Shown here: positions 1-6,286 of the stretch, piece by piece | How positions within the stretch are numbered: the first letter of the stretch is position 1 | Layout: each line of letters begins with the position of its first letter | NCBI GenBank assembly: GCA_035358315.1 | Contig: DAOPPB010000015.1 | Coordinates: forward strand, 1-13,907 | Length of the DNA stretch: 13,907 nucleotides | Origin: JAAZNV01 sp035358315 | GTDB lineage: Bacteria > Patescibacteriota > WWE3 > UBA101185 > UBA10185 | Direction: 5' to 3' | The notes under the pieces: generated by a model | Told to the model about the DNA's origin: nothing | What the model saw: only the letters and a program-made list of their open reading frames with translations | Databases searched by the model: none | Translations under genes and position numbers: made by a program

Positions 1-54
1 AGCAGGCGCTTTGTAAGCGTCAGGTTGTGAGTCCGACTCTCACAGACGGCTCCA
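1..54 (+). tRNA. tRNA-Thr(UGU), 5' part missing
   Basis: This is the 3' two thirds of a tRNA cut by the window edge. The anticodon stem GGCGC/GCGTC (5-9 with 17-21) encloses the loop TTTGTAA, giving anticodon TGT at 12-14 (Thr). The T stem GTGAG/CTCAC (27-31 with 39-43) encloses the loop TCCGACT. The acceptor 3' strand AGACGGC is followed by discriminator T and an encoded CCA at 52-54. The T loop has C instead of T at position 55, as in the other tRNA-Thr of this window. The missing 5' acceptor strand should read about GCCGTCT. It lies 9 nt before tRNA-Tyr and the two are probably cotranscribed. Confidence 0.93.
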
Positions 55-63
55 TAATTATCG

Positions 64-150
64 GCCGAGATACCAAAGTGGACAACTGGAGCTGACTGTA
101 AATCAGCTGGCTTTACGCCTACGGGGGTTCGAATCCCTCTCTCGGCACCA
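64..150 (+). tRNA. tRNA-Tyr(GUA)
   Basis: This is a complete 87-nt class II tRNA. Acceptor strands GCCGAGA (64-70) and TCTCGGC (140-146) pair fully, followed by A and an encoded CCA. The anticodon stem CTGA/TCAG holds the loop CTGTAAA with anticodon GTA at 98-100. The long variable arm is typical of bacterial tRNA-Tyr. The T loop is the usual TTCGAAT, unlike the two neighbouring tRNA-Thr genes. Confidence 0.97.
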
Positions 151-203
151 GAGTAAACATTTGAAAAGTAAAGATATTCAAAAGTAATAAATTAAAAAGA
201 AGA

Positions 204-536
204 ATGAAAGAAAATATGAAAGGCTTTATAGAATTCATAAAAAAGCAAAATGTAGTAAGTCTGGCAATCGGATTTATGTTAGGTGGAGCCGTATCTAAAG
301 TGGTTTCCTCAGTAGTTGTAGATATCATAAATCCCGTCTTGGGAATAGTACTTGGGGCTGCTAACGGACTGCAAAATTTAGCAATAAAAATAGGTACAAA
401 CCAGATAATGATAGGAAACTTTATCGCCAATCTGGTGGATTTTCTAATTATAGCCCTAATAGTCTACTACGGAACAAAGGCTCTAGGTTTGGAAAAAAAC
501 GAAGAACAAGGGAAAAATAAAAATAGGAAATCATAA
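204..536 (+). CDS. mscL: Large-conductance mechanosensitive channel MscL
   Basis: This 110-residue inner-membrane protein should form a homopentameric channel that opens under membrane tension and releases solutes during hypo-osmotic shock. The N-terminal amphipathic segment GFIEFIKKQNVV leads into TM1 (about residues 15-43), with the family pattern of small residues (AIGFMLGGAVSKVVSS) and the VVDIINPVLG end. A short periplasmic loop and TM2 (about 72-95) follow, then a charged, Lys/Glu-rich cytoplasmic tail. It is a little shorter than the E. coli protein (136 residues), mostly in the loop. The start at 204 is the first in-frame ATG; an ATG four codons later is possible, and no strong Shine-Dalgarno is seen. 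It sits between tRNA-Tyr and tRNA-Thr and is probably part of the same transcript. Confidence 0.93.
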   Translation: MKENMKGFIEFIKKQNVVSLAIGFMLGGAVSKVVSSVVVDIINPVLGIVLGAANGLQNLAIKIGTNQIMIGNFIANLVDFLIIALIVYYGTKALGLEKNEEQGKNKNRKS

Positions 537-556
537 GAATACCTCTCCGCGCTTTT

Positions 557-631
557 GCCTGGGTAGTTCAGTGGTAGAACGCTTCCATGGTAAGGAAGAA
601 GTCGAGGGTCCAATTCCCTCCCCAGGCTCCA
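557..631 (+). tRNA. tRNA-Thr(GGU)
   Basis: This is a complete 75-nt tRNA. Acceptor GCCTGGG (557-563) pairs with CCCAGGC (621-627), followed by discriminator T and an encoded CCA (629-631). The D stem is GTTC/GAAC. The anticodon stem CTTCC/GGAAG encloses ATGGTAA, with anticodon GGT at 589-591. The T stem GAGGG/CCCTC encloses TCCAATT, so position 55 is C rather than the almost universal T (pseudouridine). It begins 20 nt after mscL and ends 14 nt before the convergent folD stop. Confidence 0.96.
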
Positions 632-645
632 TTAAATCAAGTAAA

Positions 646-1458
646 TCAAGCTCTTTTGCTCCAATTCAACAGCAAACATCTCACTACCAAAGGGCCCATT
701 CCTCCGGGAGATTTTGAAATACATCCTAAATGCTCTAGATCGGAATTAATATCCAAATCTCCCACACATTTTTCGTTAACTACAGATGAACCAAAATCAA
801 CAATATTGCAACCTGCGGATATATTTTCTCCCTTAACTAAATTAGGAACTCCGGCGCATAAAACCAGCAGTTGGCACTCAAGTTTGTCCGTTCCATTATA
901 ATCGGTTAGAATATCAACATCCGCTCCATTTTTGTTCAGAAAGAAAGACACCGGCCTCCCTACCAAATCACCGTTTCCGATAATCTTAGTCTTTAAACCA
1001 CTCATATTAACTTGGTTTTTAAGTATAAAATTATTAAAAGCCATAACAACAGGAGAAAGAGCGGAAAAATCTCCTGAATAAAATCTTCTTTTTCCTTCGG
1101 TTGAAATCACATCTATGTCTTTTTCCAAAGGGATTAAATTTAAAACTTCGTATAAGCTTTCTCTGGGTAACGGCAGCTGTATTATTCCCCCGGCTACATT
1201 TTCATCTTTAAATATTCTCTCTACCTGCGCAAATATTTCTCTGTCCGGCGATTGCTCGTCTAATGTGAACACATCGCACTTAACACCTAATTTCTCACAT
1301 AAAGATAATTTTATTTTTATAAACTTTTCCGAGGAAGGATCTTTTCCGATCTCAAGAATGGCTAAACTTCTGTTTCTCTTCTCCGGGCGTTCATTAAGAT
1401 TATTTAATATTTCCCGCTCAATTTCTTGGGATAAAGGCTTGGGATCAAATATTTTCAC
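646..1458 (-). CDS. folD: Bifunctional methylene-THF dehydrogenase / methenyl-THF cyclohydrolase FolD (divergent)
   Basis: FolD interconverts 5,10-methylene-, 5,10-methenyl- and 10-formyl-tetrahydrofolate in the cytoplasm with NADP. Residue numbers here count from the upstream ATG at 1506. Family motifs include the catalytic lysine region (EIGKDPSSEKFIKIK, Lys66), AGGIIQLPLP (105-114), KDID, the Rossmann motif GNGDLVGRP (177-185) and the C-terminal SPGGMGPL (266-273). Oddities are Phe62 where the YxxxK tyrosine is usual, loss of the CTP segment after the first domain (SALSPVVMAF), and Val where PGGVGPMT has Thr. I chose the GTG at 1458: it gives the family-typical start VKIFDPKPL and lies right behind a -10 box. 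The longer form from ATG 1506 would add 16 residues unlike the family. The gene ends in TGA, convergent with tRNA-Thr. Confidence 0.88.
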   Translation of the reverse strand: MKIFDPKPLSQEIEREILNNLNERPEKRNRSLAILEIGKDPSSEKFIKIKLSLCEKLGVKCDVFTLDEQSPDREIFAQVERIFKDENVAGGIIQLPLPRESLYEVLNLIPLEKDIDVISTEGKRRFYSGDFSALSPVVMAFNNFILKNQVNMSGLKTKIIGNGDLVGRPVSFFLNKNGADVDILTDYNGTDKLECQLLVLCAGVPNLVKGENISAGCNIVDFGSSVVNEKCVGDLDINSDLEHLGCISKSPGGMGPLVVRCLLLNWSKRA

Positions 1459-1465
1459 ATTTTGA

Positions 1466-1474
1466 ATTATATCA
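1466..1474 (-). promoter_or_regulatory. Extended -10 promoter of folD, leaderless
   Basis: On the minus strand this reads TGATATAAT, a perfect extended -10 (TG, one base, TATAAT). It ends 7 nt before the GTG at 1458, so transcription should begin about one base upstream of the start codon. No convincing -35 box is seen, which extended -10 promoters do not require. The box lies inside the longer ATG-1506 reading frame, which argues against that start. Confidence 0.65.
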
Positions 1475-1533
1475 GTAAAAACAGATGTAAAAACAAAAAT
1501 AGTCATGGGAGAAAAAATCTGAGAAACGAAAAA

Positions 1534-1562
1534 AACAAAAGAAAAACCTCGCGATTGCGAGG
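1534..1562 (-). terminator. Rho-independent terminator of the ncRNA
   Basis: On the minus strand the perfect 6-bp hairpin CCTCGC-AATC-GCGAGG (1547-1562) is followed directly by a T-rich tract (TTTTTCTTTTGT). It ends the non-coding RNA before the folD promoter. Confidence 0.85.
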
Positions 1563-1741
1563 CATAAGTTTATCCCGATGTGTCGATCCACCAAGATCGG
1601 ATCTCCTTTTGCATTAAGGTGGGTGCCCTATTTCAAATCCTTTGATCTGAAAAATCCGGCTCCCCTCGAAGATCTAACGATGGAAGATTTACAGCGACCT
1701 TCGGTTTATCCGAGCACATCAGGCTTGCTCGTTTGAGCATT
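1541..1741 (-). ncRNA. Structured non-coding RNA of about 200 nt, possibly 6S RNA
   Basis: No convincing coding frame fills this gap, but the minus strand holds a promoter (1748-1775), a predicted start near 1741 and a terminator at about 1542-1562. Between them lie several helices: a 5' hairpin TGCTC/GAGCA (1726-1739); a long-range 9-bp closing helix CCTGATGTG (1715-1723) with CACATCGGG (1574-1582), with one G-U pair; an 8-bp hairpin TTCAGATC-AAAG-GATTTGAA; a hairpin CTTCCATCG/CGAGGGGAG with one A-G mismatch; and GATCC/GGATC near the 3' side. The size, the closing stem around an open centre and the position before a folate gene (E. coli ssrS precedes ygfA) suggest 6S RNA. The stretch AGGGCACCCACCTT resembles, from memory, alphaproteobacterial 6S RNAs. 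The class is not proven; an unknown RNA family is equally possible. A folD riboswitch is less likely because folD has its own promoter downstream. Confidence 0.6.
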
Positions 1742-1747
1742 AGTAAT

Positions 1748-1775
1748 ATGATACCAACATAGAATACAAAGTCAA
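1748..1775 (-). promoter_or_regulatory. Sigma-70-type promoter of the ncRNA
   Basis: On the minus strand TTGACT (1770-1775) and TATCAT (1748-1753) are separated by 16 nt. The start would be an A near 1741, just before the first hairpin of the RNA. It lies in the 60 nt between the peptidase stop and the RNA. Confidence 0.6.
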
Positions 1776-1801
1776 ATCGTTTGTGCGTGCAATTGCCGTA
1801 A

Positions 1802-2416
1802 CTAAGGCAAATAAAGACCCAATATTTTCATTGCCAAATCAACCAAAGGTTGAACAATTTTTTCGGTAAAGTTAAAGATTATCAAAAACAATAAAATGTA
1901 AGTGCCGTATTTTTGAAATTCCATCCATTGAATAGCTAACCTACCAGGTAAAAAACCAAAGACAATCTTATTCCCGTCCAAAGGTCCCAGCGGAATAAGA
2001 TTAAAAAAACCAAGAATAAGGTTATAAAAAGCAGTCATATACAAAAAAAGTCCGAATATGTTATCCGCTTTGGCAAGCTTCAGGATCAGGGAAATAATTA
2101 CCGCTAAAATTAAATTGGAGGCAGGGCCTGCTAGTGATACTAAAGCTGAGTCCCTTCTCGGATTTTTCAGATTATTCGGATCAAACGGAACAGGTTTTCC
2201 CCATCCAAAACCCAATAACAGCAGAAACAACATACCAATAGGATCCAGGTGTGCCTTTGGATTCAGAGTCAATCTACCCCCCTTTTTGGCCGTGCTATCT
2301 CCGAGAGCGTTAGCGACAAATGCATGGGAAAACTCGTGTATGGATATGGAGACGATTAAAGCTCCGGCTAAAAGGAAAAAAACTATTGGTTCCTGAAGTA
2401 ACAATTGTAACATCAT
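1802..2416 (-). CDS. Site-2-protease-like membrane metallopeptidase (M50 family)
   Basis: This 204-residue multi-pass membrane protein is a zinc metallopeptidase of the M50 (site-2 protease) family, which cuts substrates within or near the membrane. The zinc motif HEFSH (residues 27-31) lies in the first transmembrane helix. The third-ligand motif NLIPLGPLDG (139-148) matches the NxxPxxxLDG pattern of the family. Between them are GGRLTLNPKAHLDPIG and SLAGPASNLILA, both typical of the short, PDZ-less subgroup common in bacteria. Four or more hydrophobic segments are seen. The substrate cannot be told from sequence. Two ATG codons are adjacent (2416 and 2413). The gene is divergent from secE and followed by the ncRNA. 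Confidence 0.88.
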   Translation of the reverse strand: MMLQLLLQEPIVFFLLAGALIVSISIHEFSHAFVANALGDSTAKKGGRLTLNPKAHLDPIGMLFLLLLGFGWGKPVPFDPNNLKNPRRDSALVSLAGPASNLILAVIISLILKLAKADNIFGLFLYMTAFYNLILGFFNLIPLGPLDGNKIVFGFLPGRLAIQWMEFQKYGTYILLFLIIFNFTEKIVQPLVDLAMKILGLYLP

Positions 2417-2427
2417 AAGCAGAGATT

Positions 2428-2433
2428 ATTATA
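2428..2433 (-). promoter_or_regulatory. -10 box of the M50 peptidase gene
   Basis: On the minus strand a perfect TATAAT ends 11 nt before the first ATG of the peptidase. The transcript would begin near 2421 with a leader of about 4 nt and no Shine-Dalgarno. A -35 box is weak (TTCTGA region, about 18 nt upstream). Confidence 0.45.
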
Positions 2434-2515
2434 CACATTTCTACAAATGCTTCAGAACCTTAATTTATTTTTCACCTTCCAAATCTATTGATCGGGAAAT
2501 AACAAAAAAACAATG

Positions 2516-2544
2516 TTGAGAACATAATCTAATCATGTTAGAAT
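2516..2544 (+). promoter_or_regulatory. Promoter of secE-nusG(-rplK-rplA), leaderless
   Basis: TTGAGA (2516-2521) and TAGAAT (2539-2544) are separated by exactly 17 nt. The -10 box ends 7 nt before the GTG at 2552, placing the predicted transcript start at 2551-2552, on or next to the start codon. The upstream ATG at 2543 overlaps the -10 box itself and so cannot be in the transcript. Confidence 0.75.
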
Positions 2545-2551
2545 GTGCGGC

Positions 2552-2737
2552 GTGAACAAGGTAAGCAAATTCATAAAAGAATCTTTTGAGGAATTGAAGA
2601 AAGTTCAATTTCCAAGTAAAAATGAGGCATTGAGATTAACCGGATATGTTATAGGAATAAGCCTGATTTCTGGGATAGTGGTGACCGTATTTGATTACCT
2701 TTTTAAGGAGGCTCTTCGCTTTATAATTACAAAATAA
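2552..2737 (+). CDS. secE: Preprotein translocase subunit SecE
   Basis: SecE is the small essential clamp subunit of the SecYEG protein channel in the cytoplasmic membrane. The protein of about 61 residues has the conserved cytoplasmic amphipathic part (FIKESFEELKKVQFPSKNEALRLT) and a single C-terminal membrane helix (GYVIGISLISGIVVTVFDYLF), as in other short bacterial SecE proteins. I chose GTG 2552 over the ATG at 2543 because the ATG lies within the -10 box; the three extra residues (MCG) also fit no SecE pattern. It is the first gene of secE-nusG-rplK-rplA; nusG starts 6 nt after its stop. Confidence 0.93.
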   Translation: MNKVSKFIKESFEELKKVQFPSKNEALRLTGYVIGISLISGIVVTVFDYLFKEALRFIITK

Positions 2738-2743
2738 CATAAT

Positions 2744-3376
2744 ATGGACGATACGAATCAGACACAATTAAATATAACCTCGAACAACATAAATTCAGAG
2801 GAAACAAGCAATAACGACCAGAATATGGTAGTTATAAATAAAAATGTAAGCAAAGAAGCAAAATGGTATGTTGTTCACACCTACTCGGGTCATGAAAACA
2901 AAGTTGCACTTTCTCTAAAAGAACGAATTGAAGCGGGGGGGCAATCCGATAAAGTTTTTAAGGTATTTTTGCCGCATCAGCAAAAAATTATTGTCTCCGA
3001 AGGCAAAAAAAGATCCGTCAATGAAAAACTTTTCCCCGGTTACATAGTGGTTTTGATGGAAATGAATGATGACAGTTGGTATATAGTTAGATCAACTCCG
3101 GGTGTAACGGGATTTGTCGGAATGGGATCTACCCCTACCCCACTCCCGGAAACGGAAGTTCAAACGCTTATCCAGTTCGCAAAAATGGAAGCTCCTAAAT
3201 TTGAAGCTAAGTTTAGGGTGGGAGATTCCGTAAAAATAAGTGATGGTCCTTTTAAGGATTTCCTCGGAAAAGTTGACGAGGTTAATGAAGAACAAGGAAA
3301 GGTAAAGGTGTTAGTATCGGTTTTCGGAAGGGAAACTCCTTTGGAGCTTTCTTTCACTCAAGTTTCTCAGTTATAA
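2744..3376 (+). CDS. nusG: Transcription termination/antitermination protein NusG
   Basis: NusG binds RNA polymerase to modulate pausing and termination and links it to the ribosome or Rho. The protein of 210 residues has an N-terminal Asn/Thr-rich, probably disordered extension (1-38). The NGN domain follows (about 40-145, KWYVVHTYSGHENKV, FPGYIVVLMEMNDDSWYIVRSTPGVTGFVG), then the C-terminal KOW domain (about 158-208, FRVGDSVKISDGPFKDFLGKV). The extension is unusual; an internal ATG at residue 28 would give a protein closer to family length. No Shine-Dalgarno is visible before either start, so translation may be coupled to secE. The position after secE is universal in bacteria. Confidence 0.96.
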   Translation: MDDTNQTQLNITSNNINSEETSNNDQNMVVINKNVSKEAKWYVVHTYSGHENKVALSLKERIEAGGQSDKVFKVFLPHQQKIIVSEGKKRSVNEKLFPGYIVVLMEMNDDSWYIVRSTPGVTGFVGMGSTPTPLPETEVQTLIQFAKMEAPKFEAKFRVGDSVKISDGPFKDFLGKVDEVNEEQGKVKVLVSVFGRETPLELSFTQVSQL

Positions 3377-3417
3377 ATCAATATAATTTATAATTCGGGA
3401 AGCATAAATTTATTGCT

Positions 3418-3867
3418 ATGGCAACAAACACAAAAGAAAAAAAAGGCAAGAAAGTAAAAGCGATAGTTAAATTGGCAGTTGAAGCCGGGAAGGCTACCCC
3501 GGCGCCACCTATAGGACCAGCCCTAGGACAACATGGTGTACCTATAATGGATTTCTGTAAGGAATTCAATGCCAGGACAGCCAAAATGGAAGGAAACGTA
3601 ATACCCGTGGTGCTCACAGTTTATGAGGACAGAACCTTTACATTTATTATCAAGTCACCGGTTTCTACCCATCTAATTAAAAAGGCGCTTAATTTGTCTA
3701 AAGGTTCCGCTCTCCCAAACAAGGAAAAAATAGGAAAATTAACCAAATTTCAATTGGAGGAAATAGCAAAAGAAAAAATGACAGACCTTAACACTAAGGA
3801 CATAAATAAAGCTATAAAAATAGTTGAGGGAACAGCCAGATCCATGGGAGTCGAAATTGAAAAATGA
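3418..3867 (+). CDS. rplK: 50S ribosomal protein L11
   Basis: L11 binds 23S rRNA at the GTPase-associated centre together with the L10/L12 stalk. The protein of 149 residues has the N-terminal signature KATPAPPIGPALGQHGV (25-41) with IMDFCKEFNA after it. The C-terminal rRNA-binding domain ends in AIKIVEGTARSMGVEIEK. A short lysine-rich N-terminal extension (TKEKKGKK) precedes the domain. Two TATAAT sequences (3382-3387 and 3389-3394) lie in the 41-nt gap after nusG and could add a local promoter, though no good -35 is seen. The stop overlaps the rplA start. Confidence 0.97.
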   Translation: MATNTKEKKGKKVKAIVKLAVEAGKATPAPPIGPALGQHGVPIMDFCKEFNARTAKMEGNVIPVVLTVYEDRTFTFIIKSPVSTHLIKKALNLSKGSALPNKEKIGKLTKFQLEEIAKEKMTDLNTKDINKAIKIVEGTARSMGVEIEK

Positions 3868-4514
3868 AAAATACACAAAAAGAAAAAGATACAAAAGAAT
3901 ATACTATAGAGGAAGCAATTAAAAAGTTAAAAAACGAATCTAAATCCAAGTTTGACGCGACCGTTGAAGTGCACATAAATTTAGACATAGATCCAAACAA
4001 GCAGAGTATTAGATTCTCTACTGTTCTACCTCATGGAACGGGAAAAAACAAAAAAATAGCTGTTCTTTCCTCGGAAAAGATAAAAGAAGCTGATATTTTA
4101 CTGACACCGGAAGATCTCCCAAAAATCGAGCAAGGTAAAATAAAACCTAACATAGATTTTGAAATCTTAATTTCTGAACCAAAGTTTATGCCAATACTAG
4201 CCAAATATGCAAAAATTTTAGGACCGACAGGAGTTATGCCAAACCCAAAAAACGGTACTGTCACGGAAGATATCCAAAAAGCCATAGAACAATTTAAAAA
4301 AGGTAAAATCGATATCAAAACCGAGAAGACAGCTCCTATTATCCACGCTGTCATAGGGAAAATAAGTTTCGATGATAAATCTTTAGCAGACAATTACCAT
4401 GAATTGCTAGAGGGATTAAAACAAAGTAAACCCGCCAAAACTCCCCCCTCATGGATAAAAAGCATATTTGTAACATCAACGATGGGACCTTCTTTAAAAG
4501 TAAAAATAGGCTAA
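3864..4514 (+). CDS. rplA: 50S ribosomal protein L1
   Basis: L1 forms the mobile L1 stalk near the E site and in many bacteria represses translation of its own operon. The protein of 216 residues carries the signature LGPTGVMPNPKNGTVT (119-134) and the C-terminal motif PPSWIKSIFVTSTMGPSLKV. It is about 15 residues shorter than E. coli L1. The ATG overlaps the rplK stop (ATGA), so the two are translationally coupled. Genes for L10 and L12, which often follow, are absent here; instead the strand changes to the convergent ATPase operon. Confidence 0.96.
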   Translation: MKNTQKEKDTKEYTIEEAIKKLKNESKSKFDATVEVHINLDIDPNKQSIRFSTVLPHGTGKNKKIAVLSSEKIKEADILLTPEDLPKIEQGKIKPNIDFEILISEPKFMPILAKYAKILGPTGVMPNPKNGTVTEDIQKAIEQFKKGKIDIKTEKTAPIIHAVIGKISFDDKSLADNYHELLEGLKQSKPAKTPPSWIKSIFVTSTMGPSLKVKIG

Positions 4515-4534
4515 TATAAAGTATTCTTTCAAAT

Positions 4535-4558
4535 AACAAAATGGTGGTTATATACCAC
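4535..4558 (-). terminator. Possible weak terminator of the ATPase operon
   Basis: In the 108-nt convergent gap between rplA and the epsilon gene, the minus strand has a 5-bp hairpin GTGGT-ATATA-ACCAC (4544-4558) followed by CATTTTGTTATTT. The stem is short and the T tract interrupted, so this is tentative. No other terminator is evident in this gap. Confidence 0.25.
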
Positions 4559-4622
4559 GAACACAGTTTGGATTCCTAGCGTGTAGCTCGAGCAAATGGG
4601 TTTTAGAAACTTCAAAATTACC

Positions 4623-4889
4623 TTATAAACCCACGTAAATGTTAATATTGTTATCAATCATGTAAAGAATTCCCTTTTCTATGTCAAATTTCTTTTCATT
4701 GGGAGTATCTTTATCAACTATAACAAAATCAAAAATCAATGATATAAAATTGACATGATATGGCAATATATCAAAAACCCCACTTTCATTTCTTGATGTG
4801 ACCGAAAACGCGTCCCCAGAATATAATTGCCCGGTTTTACTTCTTATTTTCACGGTCAATTTACCTGGTTTATCTTCTATCTTCTTCAT
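4623..4889 (-). CDS. atpC: F1-ATPase epsilon subunit, N-terminal domain only
   Basis: Epsilon links gamma to the c ring and in many bacteria its C-terminal helices inhibit ATP hydrolysis. This protein has 88 residues against the usual 130-140. It keeps the N-terminal beta sandwich (LTVKIRSKTGQLYSGDAFSV, SGVFDILPYHVNFISLI, matching the family pattern with GILPGHAPL). It stops after the last strand (ILYMIDNNINIYVGL), so the inhibitory helical domain is missing. The start overlaps the beta-subunit stop by 4 nt (ATGA). It is the last gene of the operon. The identity rests on the fold pattern and context. Confidence 0.8.
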   Translation of the reverse strand: MKKIEDKPGKLTVKIRSKTGQLYSGDAFSVTSRNESGVFDILPYHVNFISLIFDFVIVDKDTPNEKKFDIEKGILYMIDNNINIYVGL

Positions 4890-6286
4890 TTAACAATTTC
4901 TTTCTCCATATCCTCAATTTTTCCGATAAACATGAACTTATCCTCCGATATATGGTCATATTTACCATCTATTATGTCTTTTACATCATTTACTGTGTCT
5001 TTTACTGGAATATATTCTCCTTTCCTTCCTGTTTGCTTTTCTGCAACAAAGAAACTCTGTGTCATATAATTTTTAATTTTATTGGCTCTCTGATATATTA
5101 CTCTGTCTTCCTCAGATAACTCAGATTCCCCCACCAAAGAGACTATTCTTTCCAGAAGTTCCGCTTTTTTTAATATTGATTTGGCACTATTTGCAGTCTG
5201 GTAATGCAATGGAGACACATTTTTAGGATTAAGAGCTCCGGAATCGGAAGCAAGAATATCAACAGCGGGTAGTCTCCCTTCTCTATAAGCATCTCTGGAA
5301 AGAACTATAGATGAATCAAGATATCCAAATACAGCCTGAGCTGCCTGGTCGAACAAATCATCTTCCGGTATATATATAGCTTCAACAGTGGTCAAAATCC
5401 TATCCTTTCTGGATACTAATCTTTCATGAACCTGAGCCACCTCAGAAGACAATGTAGCCTGGTACCCACCCTCAGAAGGAATTGTATTCATTAGCAAACT
5501 AAGCTCATTACCTGCTTGCACAAATCTGAAAATATTGTCCATAAATATCAGCACATTTTTTCCTAAATCGTCGCGCATATACTCAGCTATCGTAGCTCCA
5601 GCATAAGCCGTTAAGAATCTAATGGATGCATTCTCCCCCATCTGTCCGAATATCATTGAAACATTAGATAGCACACCACTACTTTTTAGTTCCTCGTGCA
5701 ACTCCTGACCTTCTCTGGATCTTTCTCCCACTCCGCAAAAAACCGAAACATTATCGCCCAAATCCTTATTGATAATATTATTCAAAATTTCGGTTAACAA
5801 AATCGTTTTACCTACTCCGGATCCCCCGAAAAGTCCCACCTTACCTCCCCGTAGCAAAGGTGTAAACATATCAACAATTTTTATACCGGTTTCTAAAAAA
5901 TCAGTAGTCACAACAGCATCATCGTAAGGAGGAGCCGGAGCAAAAAGTTCCTTCTTTTTTTCAAACTCTACTTTCCCCAACCCATCAAGATCATTCCCAA
6001 AAATATCAATAACCCTACCCAACATGTTTTTTCCCACCGGCATACTAATCTTCTCCCCCGTACATATTACCGCGGACCCCCTGGAAAAATTTGATTTCCC
6101 GGATAGATTTATACAGTGAAAACGATTAACACCGGAGGATTCAACAATTTCAAATATAACACTTTCGTCAGCCTCTAATTTTATTATTTCGTGTATTCCA
6201 GGCTTCGGGTCATCTAAAAACTCTACTTCTATAACTACATCTTTTATACTTATTATTGAACCTTTGGAAAAAGTGTCTATTTCCAT
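4886..6286 (-). CDS. atpD: F1-ATPase catalytic beta subunit
   Basis: Beta carries the catalytic nucleotide sites of F1. The 466-residue protein has P-loop GGSGVGKT (154-161), GVGERSREG (185-193, catalytic Glu188), the Walker B strand VLIFMDNIFRF (245-255), AIYIPEDDLFD (303-313, with the adenine-stacking Tyr305) and SELSEED (388-394, the DELSEED lever). All residues needed for hydrolysis appear intact. Differences from ordinary beta are MGENASIR (216-223) for the near-invariant MNEPPGAR, and PSEGGYQATLSSEV for PSAVGYQPTLATDM. These mark a divergent F1 lineage. A Shine-Dalgarno GGAGG lies 7 nt upstream of the ATG, inside the last codons of gamma, which it overlaps by 10 nt. Confidence 0.95.
   Translation of the reverse strand: MEIDTFSKGSIISIKDVVIEVEFLDDPKPGIHEIIKLEADESVIFEIVESSGVNRFHCINLSGKSNFSRGSAVICTGEKISMPVGKNMLGRVIDIFGNDLDGLGKVEFEKKKELFAPAPPYDDAVVTTDFLETGIKIVDMFTPLLRGGKVGLFGGSGVGKTILLTEILNNIINKDLGDNVSVFCGVGERSREGQELHEELKSSGVLSNVSMIFGQMGENASIRFLTAYAGATIAEYMRDDLGKNVLIFMDNIFRFVQAGNELSLLMNTIPSEGGYQATLSSEVAQVHERLVSRKDRILTTVEAIYIPEDDLFDQAAQAVFGYLDSSIVLSRDAYREGRLPAVDILASDSGALNPKNVSPLHYQTANSAKSILKKAELLERIVSLVGESELSEEDRVIYQRANKIKNYMTQSFFVAEKQTGRKGEYIPVKDTVNDVKDIIDGKYDHISEDKFMFIGKIEDMEKEIVK

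Noticed and set aside
119..430. Minus-strand open frame of 103 codons across tRNA-Tyr and mscL
   Set aside because: It is the antisense of mscL and its start lies in the tRNA; the hydrophobic product mirrors the channel helices.
587..901. Plus-strand open frame of 104 codons beginning in the tRNA-Thr gene
   Set aside because: It starts within the tRNA and lies antisense to folD; the product shows no family features.
1541..1741. Folate (THF) or other riboswitch controlling folD
   Set aside because: The RNA ends in its own terminator and folD has a separate promoter just behind it; I did not recognise any riboswitch core. Kept only as an unassigned or 6S-like RNA.
3382..3394. Two TATAAT boxes in the nusG-rplK gap as a strong promoter
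   Set aside because: No matching -35 box is seen at 16-18 nt and the gap is AT-rich; mentioned under rplK but not listed as a promoter.
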